Assembly (NCBI GenBank): GCA_021234155.1
Contig: JAJEKV010000052.1
Coordinates: forward strand, 1,301,933 to 1,365,932
From: Isoetes taiwanensis
Taxonomy: Eukaryota > Streptophyta > Lycopodiopsida > Isoetales > Isoetaceae
Length of the DNA stretch: 64,000 nucleotides
Reading direction: 5' to 3'
Shown here piece after piece: positions 1 to 11,849 of this stretch (position 1 is its first letter; each line of letters begins with the position of its first letter). The notes under the pieces are model-generated. The model did no database searches. It saw nothing but the letters and a program-made list of their open reading frames with translations, and was not told the origin of the DNA. Made by a program: the position numbers and the translations under genes.

Positions 1-420
1 TTTCCTTCTAGATCAAAGAGCTGCAATAATCCTTTTCCCAGAGCATTGCATTACTGATCCCTCAACTCCACTATCAACTATAATGTCATTAGTACTTTTA
101 TTAGACTCAAGGTCATTATCTAAAATGGATAAGGTCAGATTTACCTCATTTTCATCTTCTTGTTTTGGTTCTCCATCATGTTCTTGAGTAATATGTACTC
201 CACTTGATGTTCTTCCACCCCTTCCTCTATAGTTTGTGTTCCTTCCTCCTCTAGAGTCTCTTCCTCTGCCTCTGCCCCTTCCATGATCCTTTGGAATGGA
301 GCATTTTGCTACAATGTGCCCTTTTCCTCAACAATGGTAGCAATCACTTTTGAAATGCCCTGGTTCATGGCAGTAAAAACACTTTCCTTTTTTGCTTTTG
401 GTATTTTTCCCAGTATGAAT
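1..420 (-). pseudogene. Copia-type gag/protease remnant
   Basis: The minus-strand translation shows a CX2CX4HX4C zinc knuckle at about 340-381. A second overlapping knuckle at about 301-340 is broken by a TGA at 328-330. A Gly/Arg-rich stretch follows, and then IIVDSG near 58-92, which resembles a retroviral-type aspartic protease active site. Knuckle, basic linker and protease in this order are characteristic of the gag-protease junction of Ty1/copia elements. The left part lies outside the window. The nonsense codon and short length show a dead copy. The family call is firm for the zinc knuckles and weaker for the protease. Confidence 0.75.
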
Positions 421-1869
421 TGTCGATTTTATACAGATTCAGCTTCGACGGTTAAGCCGTCGGTTATGGTTGGTTACAGGTGGTAGCTTATGAATAAATT
501 TCCCTCCAATATGTGTGCCTTAACCTCCTTAAATATTCAAGAGAACTTTATCCTTTTACGACCATGAAACATCAACCTTCACAACCATTAACTATTAAAA
601 GGAATAATGGTCATATTGTGACCTATGCATTAATTCTTCTAGTGCATCTGAGTCAACCTGTGTAATGTAGTATGGGGTTCTCCAAACTTTCAACACTTCA
701 TGTATCTGCATATGGTTGTATCATTAGCCCTGCAACCTACATGTGATAACTTCATACTGCTATTGCAACATGTGAGAGGCTGTTATGGTAACATAATAAG
801 GCAGTATGTTCAATGCATTTCATTGGAGTTATTTTCTACTGTAATGTTACAATCTGTTTTGAGAACATCTTGTTGCGTATGAATCCTAAATGTACAATGT
901 TTACTCCTAAGAAGACAGTTTAAACCATTGAGTGATGTGGAAAATGGGGTTTGATCCCATCTTCTTTTTTCTCCGACGGTTGAGGTTGCAAGTTCAGGCA
1001 TCTCTTCTGGGATATTCCATGAATGTAGGGCTAGGATTAGGACGAGTATGGATTAGGATATAATGGGATGGTATGGCACAATGCGGTCATGTTGGATTCC
1101 AGGTCTATGGTCTATCCAACGCTGGTTTTGTTGGTCAAGTTCAACTGCAACAGAGTAATGTGGAGCGGGAAATCTATACTTGCATTGCTTAAGATGAGAG
1201 TACTTGTAACATGACGATCTACATGTATGGATTTGTTTTTGTAAGACAAGGTCTTGCAATCTCATTTGGAATGACGTCATCTATTTGTTTGTTTGTTTGT
1301 TTATTTGTTTTTTTCTTTTTTATTGAAGGCAGTTTATCTCGTTTGTTACTCTATTGATATCTTCACTTGATACCCAGAGGACAATATGGGCATGCAATGA
1401 ATGTCTATTCTGAACTTCATATCTTAAAACATAATGGAGAACATTCCCAACTATTCCGTTTTCACAAAATTTTTTAGGAACATTTGCATCCTAACATGGA
1501 ATAAAACTGCGCATTCAACTGGGCAATCTGCCCACGTTAATGTTTCATCATACAATAGGCCTGGGCTTGGATTTCAAAGGCTTCAGCTTCAGCAACTCTA
1601 TCAGAGAAAGAAGAATCAAAGAAGAAGAAGGGGCACTATGGGCACAAAGTGAGTCTAGTGGATCTGATCACAGTTCAAGCAGTGATTCTATGGTATCTAT
1701 CACCAAACCTTTCAGGGCTGAAAAAGAAGAGTCTCATAGCGAATCCAAATCCAGACTTCGTGCAGACAATTGGATAGGTAAGATTGTACTGTTTTGGTGC
1801 AAGTTTATTGCTTACTTGTATTCCTGGATTTGTTGCTAGAACGTCCAGTTTTGTTGTAAATCTTCATGG
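421..1869. other. No recognisable gene
   Basis: I see no family-level similarity here. A (TTTG)n microsatellite lies at about 1284-1311. Open frames at 1434-1839 are short and rich in Arg, Glu and Ser. They might be a worn Copia gag upstream of the protease at 1870, but no zinc knuckle is visible. Confidence 0.5.
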
Positions 1870-2052
1870 CACTTGTACCTAGATTCTAGTGCCACTGACC
1901 ATGAAGAGACCTGTTTGAACAGTTTGAAGCTATGCCTGGTAATAAAAAGTTCAAGATTGGAAAAGGAATGCTAAGCATAAAGGGGATTGGAACAGTAGGA
2001 CTGAAGGTGTCTACAAGCAAAATCCTACTTGAAAAACCTTGTTTGTACCTGA
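1870..2052 (+). pseudogene. Copia protease fragment (left half of a split element)
   Basis: The translation contains WHLYLDSSATDH at about 1874-1900. This is the Copia protease site, with Ser in place of the usual Gly of DSG. After a frameshift a glycine-rich protease C-terminal stretch continues to 2046. Reading then stops at the border of an inserted element and resumes in the same frame beyond 5664, where the end of this domain and the integrase follow. It is a plus-strand Copia copy independent of the one at 1-420. Confidence 0.75.
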
Positions 2053-5000
2053 CCCGGGGGGTTCACACATGTATTTCATAGAATACATGTGCGTGGACGG
2101 AGAAGGGGTTTTTTTGAAAAAAAATAGTACGTATACCTGCGGTCGCTCATACGTTTTGGCGCCTAGATGTATGCATTTTCCACGGTCCAGGGATGGATTT
2201 CTTGGAGCTGCTAAGGCGTAAGAGTACGTTTTAGGGCTTTGAATCCGAAGCTTGCTGCTAGAAAAACGTTTTAGGATTTGGTGTTTCGGAGGTAATGTTT
2301 TGAAGTTTTTTCGTCCCTAAGAGGCATTTGCAAATGCACTTGTTGGTGATTTATGCTTAAAACGACAGGCTGGTGCTTATGTTTGGATGTGCCGTAACTG
2401 ATAGTAGCACATGTCTTCTCTGTCTACACTGCACAGGTGCTCAAAATGCTGGGCGGACCTCTGTGGATGCAACAAACGGCATGCTTGAAAGGTTTCTTTT
2501 GCATAAAAATGCAACAGTTGTACATGGCTGATGCCCTAACTGATAGAGGCATATATCTGCTCTGCTTGAACTGCTCAAGTTGGTGTTGTTTTGATCACGA
2601 GTTCTTATTCATATGTCGAGAATGCCAGGCTCAAATATTTGCACTGCCAGAACAACTCATGATTGGAAGTTTAAACCTCAGCTTCAATACTCAGGTTCGT
2701 TTTCATCATTTTCAGTGAAAAGGTGGTGTTAATACAGGTTAATGAGATATATTGCAGAGATATAGATCTGTCTAAGAAGTTAGATCTAGAATACTATGAA
2801 ATAGAACATGAAAACATGTATGAGTTGAATGGAAAAAGTGCTGCTTTTTTGCCCTCTTCTTTGATATGCCTATTGAAGACTGCATGATTGTATTTCTTTT
2901 TTGTATTTGACTGTGAAGTAACATGTCTGACGTAACATGTCTGTTTACCTGCAGGCGTTGATCGTGGACATCTACCTAGCTAGCAGATATGCACATCTCT
3001 TGTGGTTGGTAGACATCTTCATGACTTTACTTAGTTTTGCTTGCTTCGTTTGGAAGTCAGCTGAGGTAAGGATCTCTGTTCTTGCATGGCATTTTCCTTT
3101 ATCCTTTTACCATTGGAATGATATTTGCGAAAAACTGTACATATGGATCTTCTCCAGGATCCATTAGATTTTAAGGAGTTCGATGCCCAGCTATTCCATT
3201 CTACCTATATATCTTTTGCTTTTGCTTATTCTGGAACAGTATTCTAAGGTCTTTTGGAAATCTTACCTATTAAATCAGGGTAATGTGGTCGTTGAATCTA
3301 TTCTAGATTTCTGAGTCCATTGTAAATCAGGGCAGACAGAAGAGAAAGGAATATTAAATTAGAAGACAGCTTGTGAAAATGCTTACATCGGTTGCGTATA
3401 GAGTTTTGCAGATTATATAGAGATGTAACAAGCTTGGACGGAATTTTATTGCAGGTATTTTCTTTAAAATAAATAGTCTCTTAGATAGCAACGGACTCCA
3501 ATGTTCTCAGAAATTGAATAGCTTCAAGTGATTAAAGCGGTTGATGTCGTTGGGCTTTTATTATTTCAAAAGGTAAGGATTTATATGTTTGTAGTTTAGT
3601 TTGCTCTAGATTATACTAGCATATGCTGGGTCTGCATTGGTTTAAATGGAAATGGAAGTTTTCGTGACTCCACAAGCTTGCAAAAAGTGAATCAGCTTGA
3701 ATTGCAGCAGTTGACTGAATTATTCTAGAGGCTAGAGTGATAGAGACGTAATGTATTCTAGATCTGCACGGAAGGATTGTTAGAGCCATTGCATATTTGT
3801 TCTATTGGCTGTCTATGTGTTCCAAATTTTGGTATTTTAAACAAAGAATAGTTATCCACGGTATTGGATTTCGGTCAGCTATGTCTAGTGCACATAATAT
3901 AATCCTCCTTTGTTTGAACTCATAGGGCATGCACATATTTTTTTCTCTCATAAATTCACATGGCTTCTCATGTCAATCTAGTTCTAGCTGTGTTGCATAT
4001 TAGTTGAACTCCGATCAAACGTGAAGGTAGCCTTGCATGTTATATTGCATCTGGAATGTGGTGTTATTCATGATAGAAGAAAGCGAATCATAAAAGTCGT
4101 GGAGGGGTAACTGCGTAGACAGAATTAATGCATCCACAAGGCTGGGTTTGCATGCCTTATAATTATTATGTGGGACATGAAACTTTCGATCAAGATGACC
4201 AAGTATAATCCAGAAGTTGAACAGATGAGGCATGCACTTATAGATATGTATGCCCATATATGGAGACTTGGATACTGCGTCTAGAAGCTTTGGAAGATTA
4301 CCAAGTAAACATATAGTATCATGACACAAACATTGATTTCTGGATATGGGCAGCATGCATAAGACAGAACTGTAGTTGCAGAACCCAAGCAAAGATAGAG
4401 CAGACATGTTATTGACGGTAAGAGGTAAATTAATTTATAGCTTAGATGTCAATACAGATTGCATGCATAAGATTTGGAATGTCAAACAAGTGTTCTCAAA
4501 ATTCTTCTTCATGTCCTGTTTACTTCTTGCTCAGTTTTTTCAATTTTCTATTCACTTTCTTGGTCCTATGAAGATCATCTGCACGTTCTCCAACAACGCA
4601 TTGAAATGACCTGTCAGAGTTGTCACCTGAAATGAAAAATATAAATTACTTAGCAAATTGATCAATAGAGCCAAAAATTCCGTCAGAAGTGGGCATTAAG
4701 ATGGAATGCCTAGTATGCCTTTGGCTCTTTTTCTAAATAGGTAAGTATATGTTATCTACTTCAACCATATCATATTATTTTGCAAGTTCCCGTCTTGACT
4801 CTTTCAAGCTTAGGCATTTTGCCTTATTTAATGCTAAACTCTTGAGGACCACTGGATGATGGATGCAATGCCTATTGCAGTTCACAAATTCTTTTCCATA
4901 ACTAGGTAATGCAACATATTATGTTCTAGTTTGTAAATATGCACAAGGCATTTCCTAATGATTGCCTTAAGGATTAAAATTTCAAGTTGCAACAAATCAA

Positions 5001-5664
5001 GGTCAACAAGCTAAAATGATTTGGAAAACATTTATAAGGATAATAAGTTCTGGGTATTGTGACGTTGGCATTTTTGTGTCCACTCTGTTTGAATTACGTG
5101 CGTTCAAGACACACCGCATGAAATAATGATGCAAAAACAAACTTAGATCACTTGCGCTAACATCATTTAGGCTCTCGACATTTTGATTCATTGTGCACAT
5201 GTGGAGTTAAACCATTATCTTCACTGAGATAAGCCGTAAACCCCGCGTAAACCATGATTGGGGTCAAGTGTAGAATAACTTGAACCCAGTTGGGAGTACA
5301 TTTGGCTCAACATTGATCCTATGGAACACATACCTGTAGTTCCCAGCTCTACAGTCCTCTACAGCTGCTCCGGCATCACTAATGAACACAACTTGTGAAG
5401 CTTGCAACATTTGTAGACTGGATGTAAATATAAGGTAGAGGGTAGGCTACATGAATGAATAATGGACGTAAAAATAAGGTTAAGGGTAGGGCAAGAAGTT
5501 CTTAGACTGGGTGTAAAAGTATGGAATCGGGTATGATTCTTCGACAGTACGGGACCGTATACATAGGGGTTTCTATGGAGGGTCAGCTGTATACATAGGG
5601 GTTTCTCCTGACTTGATGCACGCACATGCCATATGCTCCTTATATAGAGGTGAACCCCCTGGGG
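2053..5664. mobile_element. 3.6 kb TIR DNA transposon inserted in a Copia element
   Basis: The ends are imperfect inverted repeats: CCCGGGGGGTTCAC at 2053-2066, and the reverse complement of CCCCAGGGGGTTCAC at 5650-5664. The direct repeat TACCTGA (2046-2052 and 5665-5671) flanks them; the exact duplication could be 5 to 7 bp. Removing the element with one repeat restores the Copia reading frame across the site. Sub-terminal CATGTGCGTG (about 2086-2095) recurs inverted at about 5619-5628, and a GTATACATAGGGG motif is repeated near the right end. No transposase was recognised, so it looks non-autonomous. It contains a PPR gene fragment. The superfamily is unresolved. Confidence 0.72.
4090..4410 (+). 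pseudogene. PPR protein fragment
   Basis: The translation shows ALIDMYA at about 4232-4256, followed by a Gly-Asp-Leu-Asp stretch, and LISGYGQHA at about 4331-4358. These are typical helix signatures of plant pentatricopeptide repeats, which in intact proteins bind organellar RNA. Frames shift between the motifs and no start or end is visible. It lies inside the TIR element at 2053-5664 and may be a captured host fragment. Confidence 0.6.
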
Positions 5665-6330
5665 TACCTGATCTGGAAGCCAATATGATATCGATATCTA
5701 AAATGGATGACGCCAACTTGTATGCTACTTTTGGTGGTGGAAAGTGCATTGTCAAGGATGGTCATAAGAGGGTTTTATCCCAAGGAGAAAGGGAAGGAGG
5801 TCTATATAGACTCAGCTGGTACAAAGAATAGTGCACGGCATTAAACGCAACCTCGTCCGATCTAAACCAAGTATGGCATGAAAGATTGAGACACGCAAAC
5901 TTTCAGTTTTTAAAACAAATGCGACAGTTAAATTATGTGAAAGGGCTTCCAAAGATCAGACCACCTTCTGGACTGTATGAGGGATGTGCATTAGGCAAAT
6001 TAAGCAGGAAGGCATATAAAAAAACAGTCTGGTACACGCGCCAGCCAACCCCTTGATCTGGTCCACATGGATATTGGGGGTCCAGCTAGAGTCACCTCCA
6101 TGGAAGGCTCCAGGTACTTTCTTCTGCTGATTGATGATTGTACTAGAAAAAATGGGTCTATTTTCTTGCATACAAGTCTAAGACATTGCGTTCTTTAAAC
6201 AATGGAAGAGTTTAGTAGAAACTTTTAAAAGAAAGAAACTAAAAGTGATCAGAACACATCAAGGAGGTGAGTTTACAAGCAATGAGTCTGCAGCATTTCT
6301 CTGTGAATGTGGTGTAGTCCACAAGACCTC
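5665..6330 (+). pseudogene. Copia pre-integrase and integrase fragment
   Basis: This continues the Copia copy interrupted at 2052. The frame reads VPDLEANMISISKM at about 5666-5707, the usual end of the protease region. A pre-integrase zinc domain follows (WHERLRHANF near 5874-5903), in which the expected first Cys is Tyr. The integrase core starts near 6060 (LVHMDIGGP, then LIDDCTRK) and loses an expected Asp at RTHQGGEF near 6255. Several stops and frameshifts are present. The sequence ends abruptly at about 6330 against an unrelated minus-strand element. Confidence 0.85.
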
Positions 6331-7590
6331 CTTATGGGTGCTCCCTGTGTCTATCAACACTATGAAGGACTTGGCTTTGACTTTTTCTATTGTTGAGATG
6401 ACTTGATATTGACTCTCGGCATTCTCGGAGTCAATGGCAGCAAAGATGTGGCACTCACCCTGGATGTAGTCGCAAGCATCTTCATCGTTGTTCTTTGGGT
6501 GTGTCTCCCATCCTCCTAGCTCTGCTAGTGCCGCATTCATCACAAAAGGACAGTTATGTGTCCGATGTCCAGGTCCCTGTAATCTGCGAACATGGACCTG
6601 AAGGAGGTCAAGTTGACCCCACTTCTGTCGGCCCCGGTTGGCGCCGTTGATGAAGAGCTGGGCAGGAATGCGATTGTCGTCTTGCCCCGAATGCCCATCC
6701 GTTCTTGGATGGCGATGAATTCTTCCTCCAAGGGCAGCTCCTATTGTGTCATCATCTACCAAATATTGTTGTAGGCCTCGATGTCGGATGATGACAGATG
6801 TGGGCTTCCCTGATGCTGATGGGGAAGTCTTGCATTTCCTAGTCGATGAAGTCATCGAGGTTGGGCTGTTGGCATGGGAGGTGTAGGAGCTCGTCTATTC
6901 TGTACCCTCTGTCTCTGCACTCTGGAATTCTTGGCCTTCGATGATGACTGGGGTTAGGCTAATGATGCCTAACCCAAACGGGGGAGTTGTCCTTGTCATC
7001 CTCAGGCCTTCTTCGAAGCCCTGAACATCTTATTCTGCTTGCTGCTATTCTTGGGTAGGGTCAATGTCGAAGAGGTCTTCGACGTCGTAGCCTTGTCCGC
7101 CTTCTTCCTCCTCATGTTCTAGCCCTTCGTACTCCAAGAGCAGCTGCTCTTCTGCCGTGGAGGCAGTGGGTTCTATGTTCATTGGCTGAATGGAGGGTTC
7201 TCCTATTTGAGTTTGGGCTCTATGGGACAAGAAGATGGTTACGGCAATAGTGTAAGAGAAGTAATCTTTCTGTTTATGGATATGGTCATATAATTAGGCA
7301 TGCGACCAACCAACTCTATTTTCTAAGTACTTGTCGATGTTTGGAACATCGCTCAGTGCGGCTCGAAGGCCTGTTCTAGGTGCAAAGTACCCTATGCATG
7401 GGGGAAGCTTTACCAAGGAAGGGTCTATCTTGGCTTGGAACTCTCTCATGATGTCTTGGTAGAATGGTGTGGCATTTATAGTAGCATCAACATCAATCTC
7501 CTTCTGGAAGATAGCAAAGACAGAATTAATATTGGCCTCTGCCACTTGAGCAGTGGCACTGTACCATCGTTTGAATGAAGAAGTGGCCAT
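6331..7590 (-). pseudogene. Broken ORF with aspartic-protease motif (gene B)
   Basis: The chosen start is the ATG at 7590, about 110 bases below a TATA box; another ATG in frame lies at 7644. The first 99 codons (7590-7294) give an unrecognised protein beginning MATSSFKRWYSA. Acidic stretches follow at 7045-7230, then a Pro/Ser-rich part, and finally IDTGSTH at about 6332-6355, an aspartic protease motif of the Gypsy or pararetrovirus type. The frame changes several times, so it is a pseudogene or a spliced gene with lesions. The 3' end is cut by the Copia fragment. It shares upstream repeat modules with the histone-like gene next door. The family is not certain. Confidence 0.45.
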
Positions 7591-7700
7591 GATGCTGATG
7601 TGGATGGGGTCAACAAACAGATATGCAAGCGGCTGTGTGAGCAAAAAAATTGCCTTGGAGTGAGGAGTGAGACTGGGGGATGTAAATGAGGGTCGTGGTT

Positions 7701-7710
7701 ATATTTATAG
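7701..7710 (-). promoter_or_regulatory. TATA box of gene B
   Basis: CTATAAATAT on the minus strand lies about 110 bases above the ATG at 7590. An AACCCTAA telo-box-like motif is at about 7716 and an AAACCCTAAAA motif is near 7735. The spacing and telo-boxes match the promoter arrangement of the histone-like gene at 12931. Confidence 0.5.
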
Positions 7711-7893
7711 GCAGAACCCTAATTTGTGGAATTTTTAGGGTTTGGATATGTCTATCACTTCAAGGTCTAACTAGATATTTGATAGGTAGTCTAAGGTTAT
7801 CAATATCTAAAGGACTTCCTAATGATCCTATTGCAACAAATTTCATCTAATTTGAAGGTAGTTTAAATGAGTTATGGCTATTTAATTTAGACC

Positions 7894-8170
7894 ACTCACA
7901 TAGTGCATGAGAGGCCCGAGTTAAATTTTAACTAAAGGTTGGGCGCACTCTGTGAAGGGTGGGCTCCCGTTTGTGTCCTACATGACTCCAAAATTTTGGT
8001 ATGAGGGCAAAATCCTGCTTATCTTGCGGAGTTAAGCCGAGCTATGCCCTTAGTTTCTGGTTTTGGACTTGTCTAGGCATAGATTAGTTGCCAAACACTC
8101 ATATAGTATCGCGCGAGGGCTGAGTTAAATTTTAACTTTGAGCCCTGGTGCACTCTTAAGGGGTGGGGGT
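7894..8170. repeat. Paired upstream module, copy 1
   Basis: Two similar segments start at about 7894 and 8097, roughly 203 bases apart. Each has a short AT motif, a GCGCGAG/GCATGAGAGG-like core, the near-palindrome AGTTAAATTTTAACT and a GTGCACTCT-type end. The same pair, with similar spacing, lies above the histone-like gene at 13055 and 13265. The position upstream of two TATA boxes suggests promoter modules. Confidence 0.6.
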
Positions 8171-9756
8171 CTATTAGGTCACTTTTTGCTCAAATTAATC
8201 AATATAAATTACATATGCCATCAATACAATCACATCAAAGACATTATTACACTTTGCAACTCAAATTAAACAACTTTTATATTACAAAACTTTGTATGTA
8301 TATATTTCTAACAATCCTATCTGGCCAGCTTCATATCTCTGGGCATGCATGTGACTCTTTTCACATGAAGAGCACATGCTAAAGAGTCTTCAAAATGTTG
8401 CACCAACCTCGGCTCAACTGCTTCATGTAATGCAAGCAACATGTCATCTGTTACTCACTTCTCCTTGTCGAATTCTTGCAAGATCTCACGGATCAGTCTT
8501 GCAAATGCGGCTCTTGGGATGAGAAGTTCATAGCTTCTCTGGATGTGCCAAATCTCCGGGGCAGCTTTGGCAGAGTACGAGTCTGTCTTCCACTTCATGG
8601 GCTTCTTTGGTGGTACGGGTCTTTGTGGGGGCGGCTTCAAAGTGTTATCTTTTGTTGGCCTTCCTCCTTCCATCTATGTCACCTTGTTTTCTTCATAGTA
8701 TTTAGAGTACGCCTCGTACATCTTCATGTATTCCTTGTACTCCCTCAGCTTCATCTTGTACTCTCGCTCGTGCTTGAATATATATGACTCCCGTGCCGGC
8801 TTGGCCTTCTTAGGATCTGCAGTTGATTTCGGCCATGTCGGGTAGAGTGGTGGTGCTGCAACTTCCTGGTTGTCGGGATTGGAGGGTCCCGATGCTTCTG
8901 TCCGGCGGGGGATCCTCCAAGCGTCATCGTTTGTGTCTGTGTTGGATGAGGACGATGCCAGCCTATCGGGCGTCCTCTCTGTTAGTTTCACTCTTTTGCT
9001 GGGTGTCTTCTTGGTTTTCCTCTAGGGATTCTTCGGGAGAACTGGGTCCTTCCCCTTCTCTTCCCTCTGTCGAGCAAGTTCTTGCCCTTTTGCCAATCTC
9101 TGCTAAGTCGCATTTAATTAAAGTGGGTCGCATCACGATCCCCCTTTTTTTTTGGAACCTTGTTATTTTACACAAAAAGGACGTGCGAAACTTTTAAAAC
9201 TGCACTATTGCTTTAGAAAATGCCTTTTTTCCTGTGTGAAAAAAAATGTTAAGGAAAATTATGTGGTCTACTTTCCTCGGTTAGCGAGTCGAGAAGATAA
9301 AGAGCACAGCTGAAACCAATGAAAATGCTATCTCTTTGTAAACAAAATGCTAATCTACCCTAATTTTTTATACATAAATTATTTCAGTACATTGTGTTTT
9401 ACAGTGGTTGAAGAGACCATGATGGTCGGGCTGGCTCAAATATTACATTATCTTCGCACACAGACCACCTATTGAAAACAACGTGCGGAGCAAGATTCGA
9501 GGTGTTCCAAGCCACAAGAGCAACTTGAAGAGAATAGAAATTTGAACGCGTTGGCCTATCCAATGCATGTCATCAACCTCTTCTTGTCCTCTTTCTTCAA
9601 TGAATGGGTCTTTCCATGGCTCCTGATCATGTCCTTTTTGTTCGCGATCTGCACTAGAAAAGGCAAAATCAAGTTAATGCAATCGATGCTACAACAATAA
9701 AAATAAAAAAAAAAACTAGTTCTAGGGGCCATTTTTGAAGAAAGCAGGTCTGAGGG

Positions 9757-10093
9757 CCTTTCTCGACTTGCGAGTCGAGAAAGGCAGCTTAGAGTGACAA
9801 ACACAAGTCTGAGGCCCTTTCTCGACTCGCGAGTCAAGAAAGGAAGCTCTTGAGGGCCTTTCTCGAGTCACGAGTCGAGAAACGTAGCTCAAAGCCAAAA
9901 AAAAAAAAAACTTTTTTTTTTCTTTTTTGAAGTAGAATAAAAAAGGCTTTTTGAGGGCCTTTCTCGACTCGTGAGTTGAGAAAGACCCTTATGGCCCCTC
10001 TAATGGCCTTTCTTCACTCGCGAGTCGAAAAAGGCAGATCAGAGTGAAAAACGCAAGTCTGAGGGCCTTTCTCGACCCGCGAGTCGAGAAAGG
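9757..10093. repeat. Array of six 28-bp palindromes
   Basis: Units start at 9757, 9816, 9857, 9958, 10007 and 10066. Each is a near-perfect palindrome with core CTCGACTCGCGAGTCGAG extended by CCTTT and AAAGG. Spacers repeat GCAGCTYAGAGTGA and CAAGTCTGAGGG motifs, so units arose by tandem duplication. A worn half-site lies near 9280. The units lie in the left third of the TIR element at 9108-12495. Confidence 0.9.
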
Positions 10094-10140
10094 CAACTCA
10101 GAGTGAAAAACACAGTTTTCAGGGCCAGAACTTATTTTTG

Positions 10141-10330
10141 CAGAGGTATCATTGCACAAAACCTATTAAACCTATCTAAACCTATGCATAAAACCTATGA
10201 AAGCTATGCATTAAAAATATGTAAATCTATGTAATAAACCCATGAAAGCATATTGAAATTATTAAACCAATGTAAACCTGTGCATTAAACCTATGATAGC
10301 CTATTAAACCTATGCATTAGACTTATTAAT
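10141..10330. repeat. Degenerate AAACCTATGCATT minisatellite
   Basis: About a dozen imperfect 12-14 base copies of AAACCTATG(CATT) run head to tail. No coding potential was seen. Confidence 0.7.
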
Positions 10331-10479
10331 ATATAAACCTTACATTGTGTTAGGAACTATAGAGGATGATCATGTGCATCAAAGAGTACTTGTCCCCATT
10401 TTGTGTCTTAAACCTTCAAAATGGGTTAAACAATGTGTAAAGTATATCATGATAATTTTTACCTTGGAATAAGAAATAT

Positions 10480-11228
10480 ATGCCTAGAAACGTATTTTTT
10501 CAACGTATTTTTTTACTCCGCTTTTTTTCTGTACCCCGCCTTTTTTCCCGTCCATGCTTGAAATTTAAAATTTCGTACATACCTTTGAGACAAAGAGCCT
10601 TTGTACCACTTGGACTCTGTTTCGGAAGAAGCTCCCATAGCCATAGCTCCGACCGAAATTGACCCGCATATGAAAAGCTTCGCAGCTATGAGAGCCGAGA
10701 TCCAAAAATTATGACATCGGACTCTAAATATATTATATTTTCCCTTTGTTTTTTTGAAGCGGGCCATGGTCGAGTTTTCAAACTCCCCCGAAAGCTCTGA
10801 GTTGCCGTATTTGGCAGAGCAAAGAAGGCTAGGCAGAGGAAAGAAGGCCAGAAAGAAGGAGGCTATGGCAGAGCTTAGGGCGGGCAGTCCGAAGCCCGGC
10901 TATGTAAGACAACGGAACAAGATCACCGGAAGTGGTGATTTATCCTCTGAGGGGAAGCAGGGGAGTTTTCAGAAGATAATGTCCATAGCGGCCCGGATCA
11001 GTGTTACGACTGCTGCTAAGTTTCAAAAGAGCCAAAACAGAGTTAGTCTTCAGGTTTGTAACAGAGTTCTTGCCGATTCGTCAAGACCTTCAATTTCTAA
11101 CAGCGATAACATAAAGCATAGTGGCTGGAGTCGCAAGCGGATGTTCTAGCTTGGATGCTCAATAGATATTTGCAGGAATATATTTCCAGGAATTGAGCAT
11201 CTTACACATGGCAACTAAAATATTCCAA
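10480..11228. other. Unassigned cargo of the TIR element
   Basis: The plus-strand frame 10754-11149 gives a 131-residue Arg/Lys/Ser-rich product beginning at an ATG with no recognised domain. Opposite-strand frames at 10513-10767 are also open. Nothing here supports a functional call. Confidence 0.3.
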
Positions 11229-11329
11229 TGGACACAGTGCGGGCGGTAGGGCAGGGAAGAGTATGTGCATTCAAGAATCGGATGAATTATATGTCAAGGC
11301 CAAAGACATCAACATTCAAGAATCAGATG

Positions 11330-11530
11330 AGCTTCTTCTGGAGTTCGACCCCTTGGTTCGTCCGGCGAGCTCGCATACTCCATCATTATCTCCTTCACCT
11401 CCTTCAAATGGCTCCTCTTCATATACTCAACTGACTTTGCCTGGTTGAGCGGATCCTCCACCACCGAGCCATTCCCGCAGCACAGAGATGCTAGCTCCTC
11501 CACCTCCATGGCTTTCGAAAATGGAGCCAT
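11330..11530 (-). pseudogene. PAL: Phenylalanine ammonia-lyase N-terminal fragment
   Basis: From the ATG at 11528-11530 the minus strand reads MAPFSKAMEVEEL, then GNGSVVEDPLN near 11460, then SHLKEVKEIMMEY near 11400. The DPLN motif, followed about 15 residues later by SHLxEVKxMxxEY, is the conserved start of plant PAL, the enzyme that deaminates phenylalanine to cinnamate. Only the first 60 or so of about 700 residues remain, with no active-site Ala-Ser-Gly. The expected DPLNW reads DPLNQ. It sits inside a TIR element, so it is best read as a captured exon fragment. Confidence 0.68.
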
Positions 11531-11849
11531 TGCTGTTGCTGCTGCTGCTGATGGATTTTGGAGAGATCTGGCCTGGCCTAGTGTAGTGCTAAACTTATGT
11601 TGGAGAGATTGCAATCCAGTGCAAATTTGTGCTATAATCTGCAGTGCAAGCAGGAGCTTTTACGCAGCTGTTCCTTTTGTGCAATCTTCTGGATGTAATC
11701 TATCCGGACCTCCAAAGCTCAGCAATGCAGGTAGAAAGCTATGCGACTTACTACTGATACTGATATTCAGCTCTTGGGAGCACAGAAGGGAGGAATCGTG
11801 CCCATTCTCACCTCATGAGGCAAGAAAAAACTTCTCTAATTATGCATTG

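Noticed and set aside
8674-8800. HMG-box in the linker of the H3-like protein
   Set aside because: The Tyr/Lys-rich EYKEYMKMYEAYSKYY stretch looks like an HMG C-terminal helix, but the rest of the fold is not recognisable.
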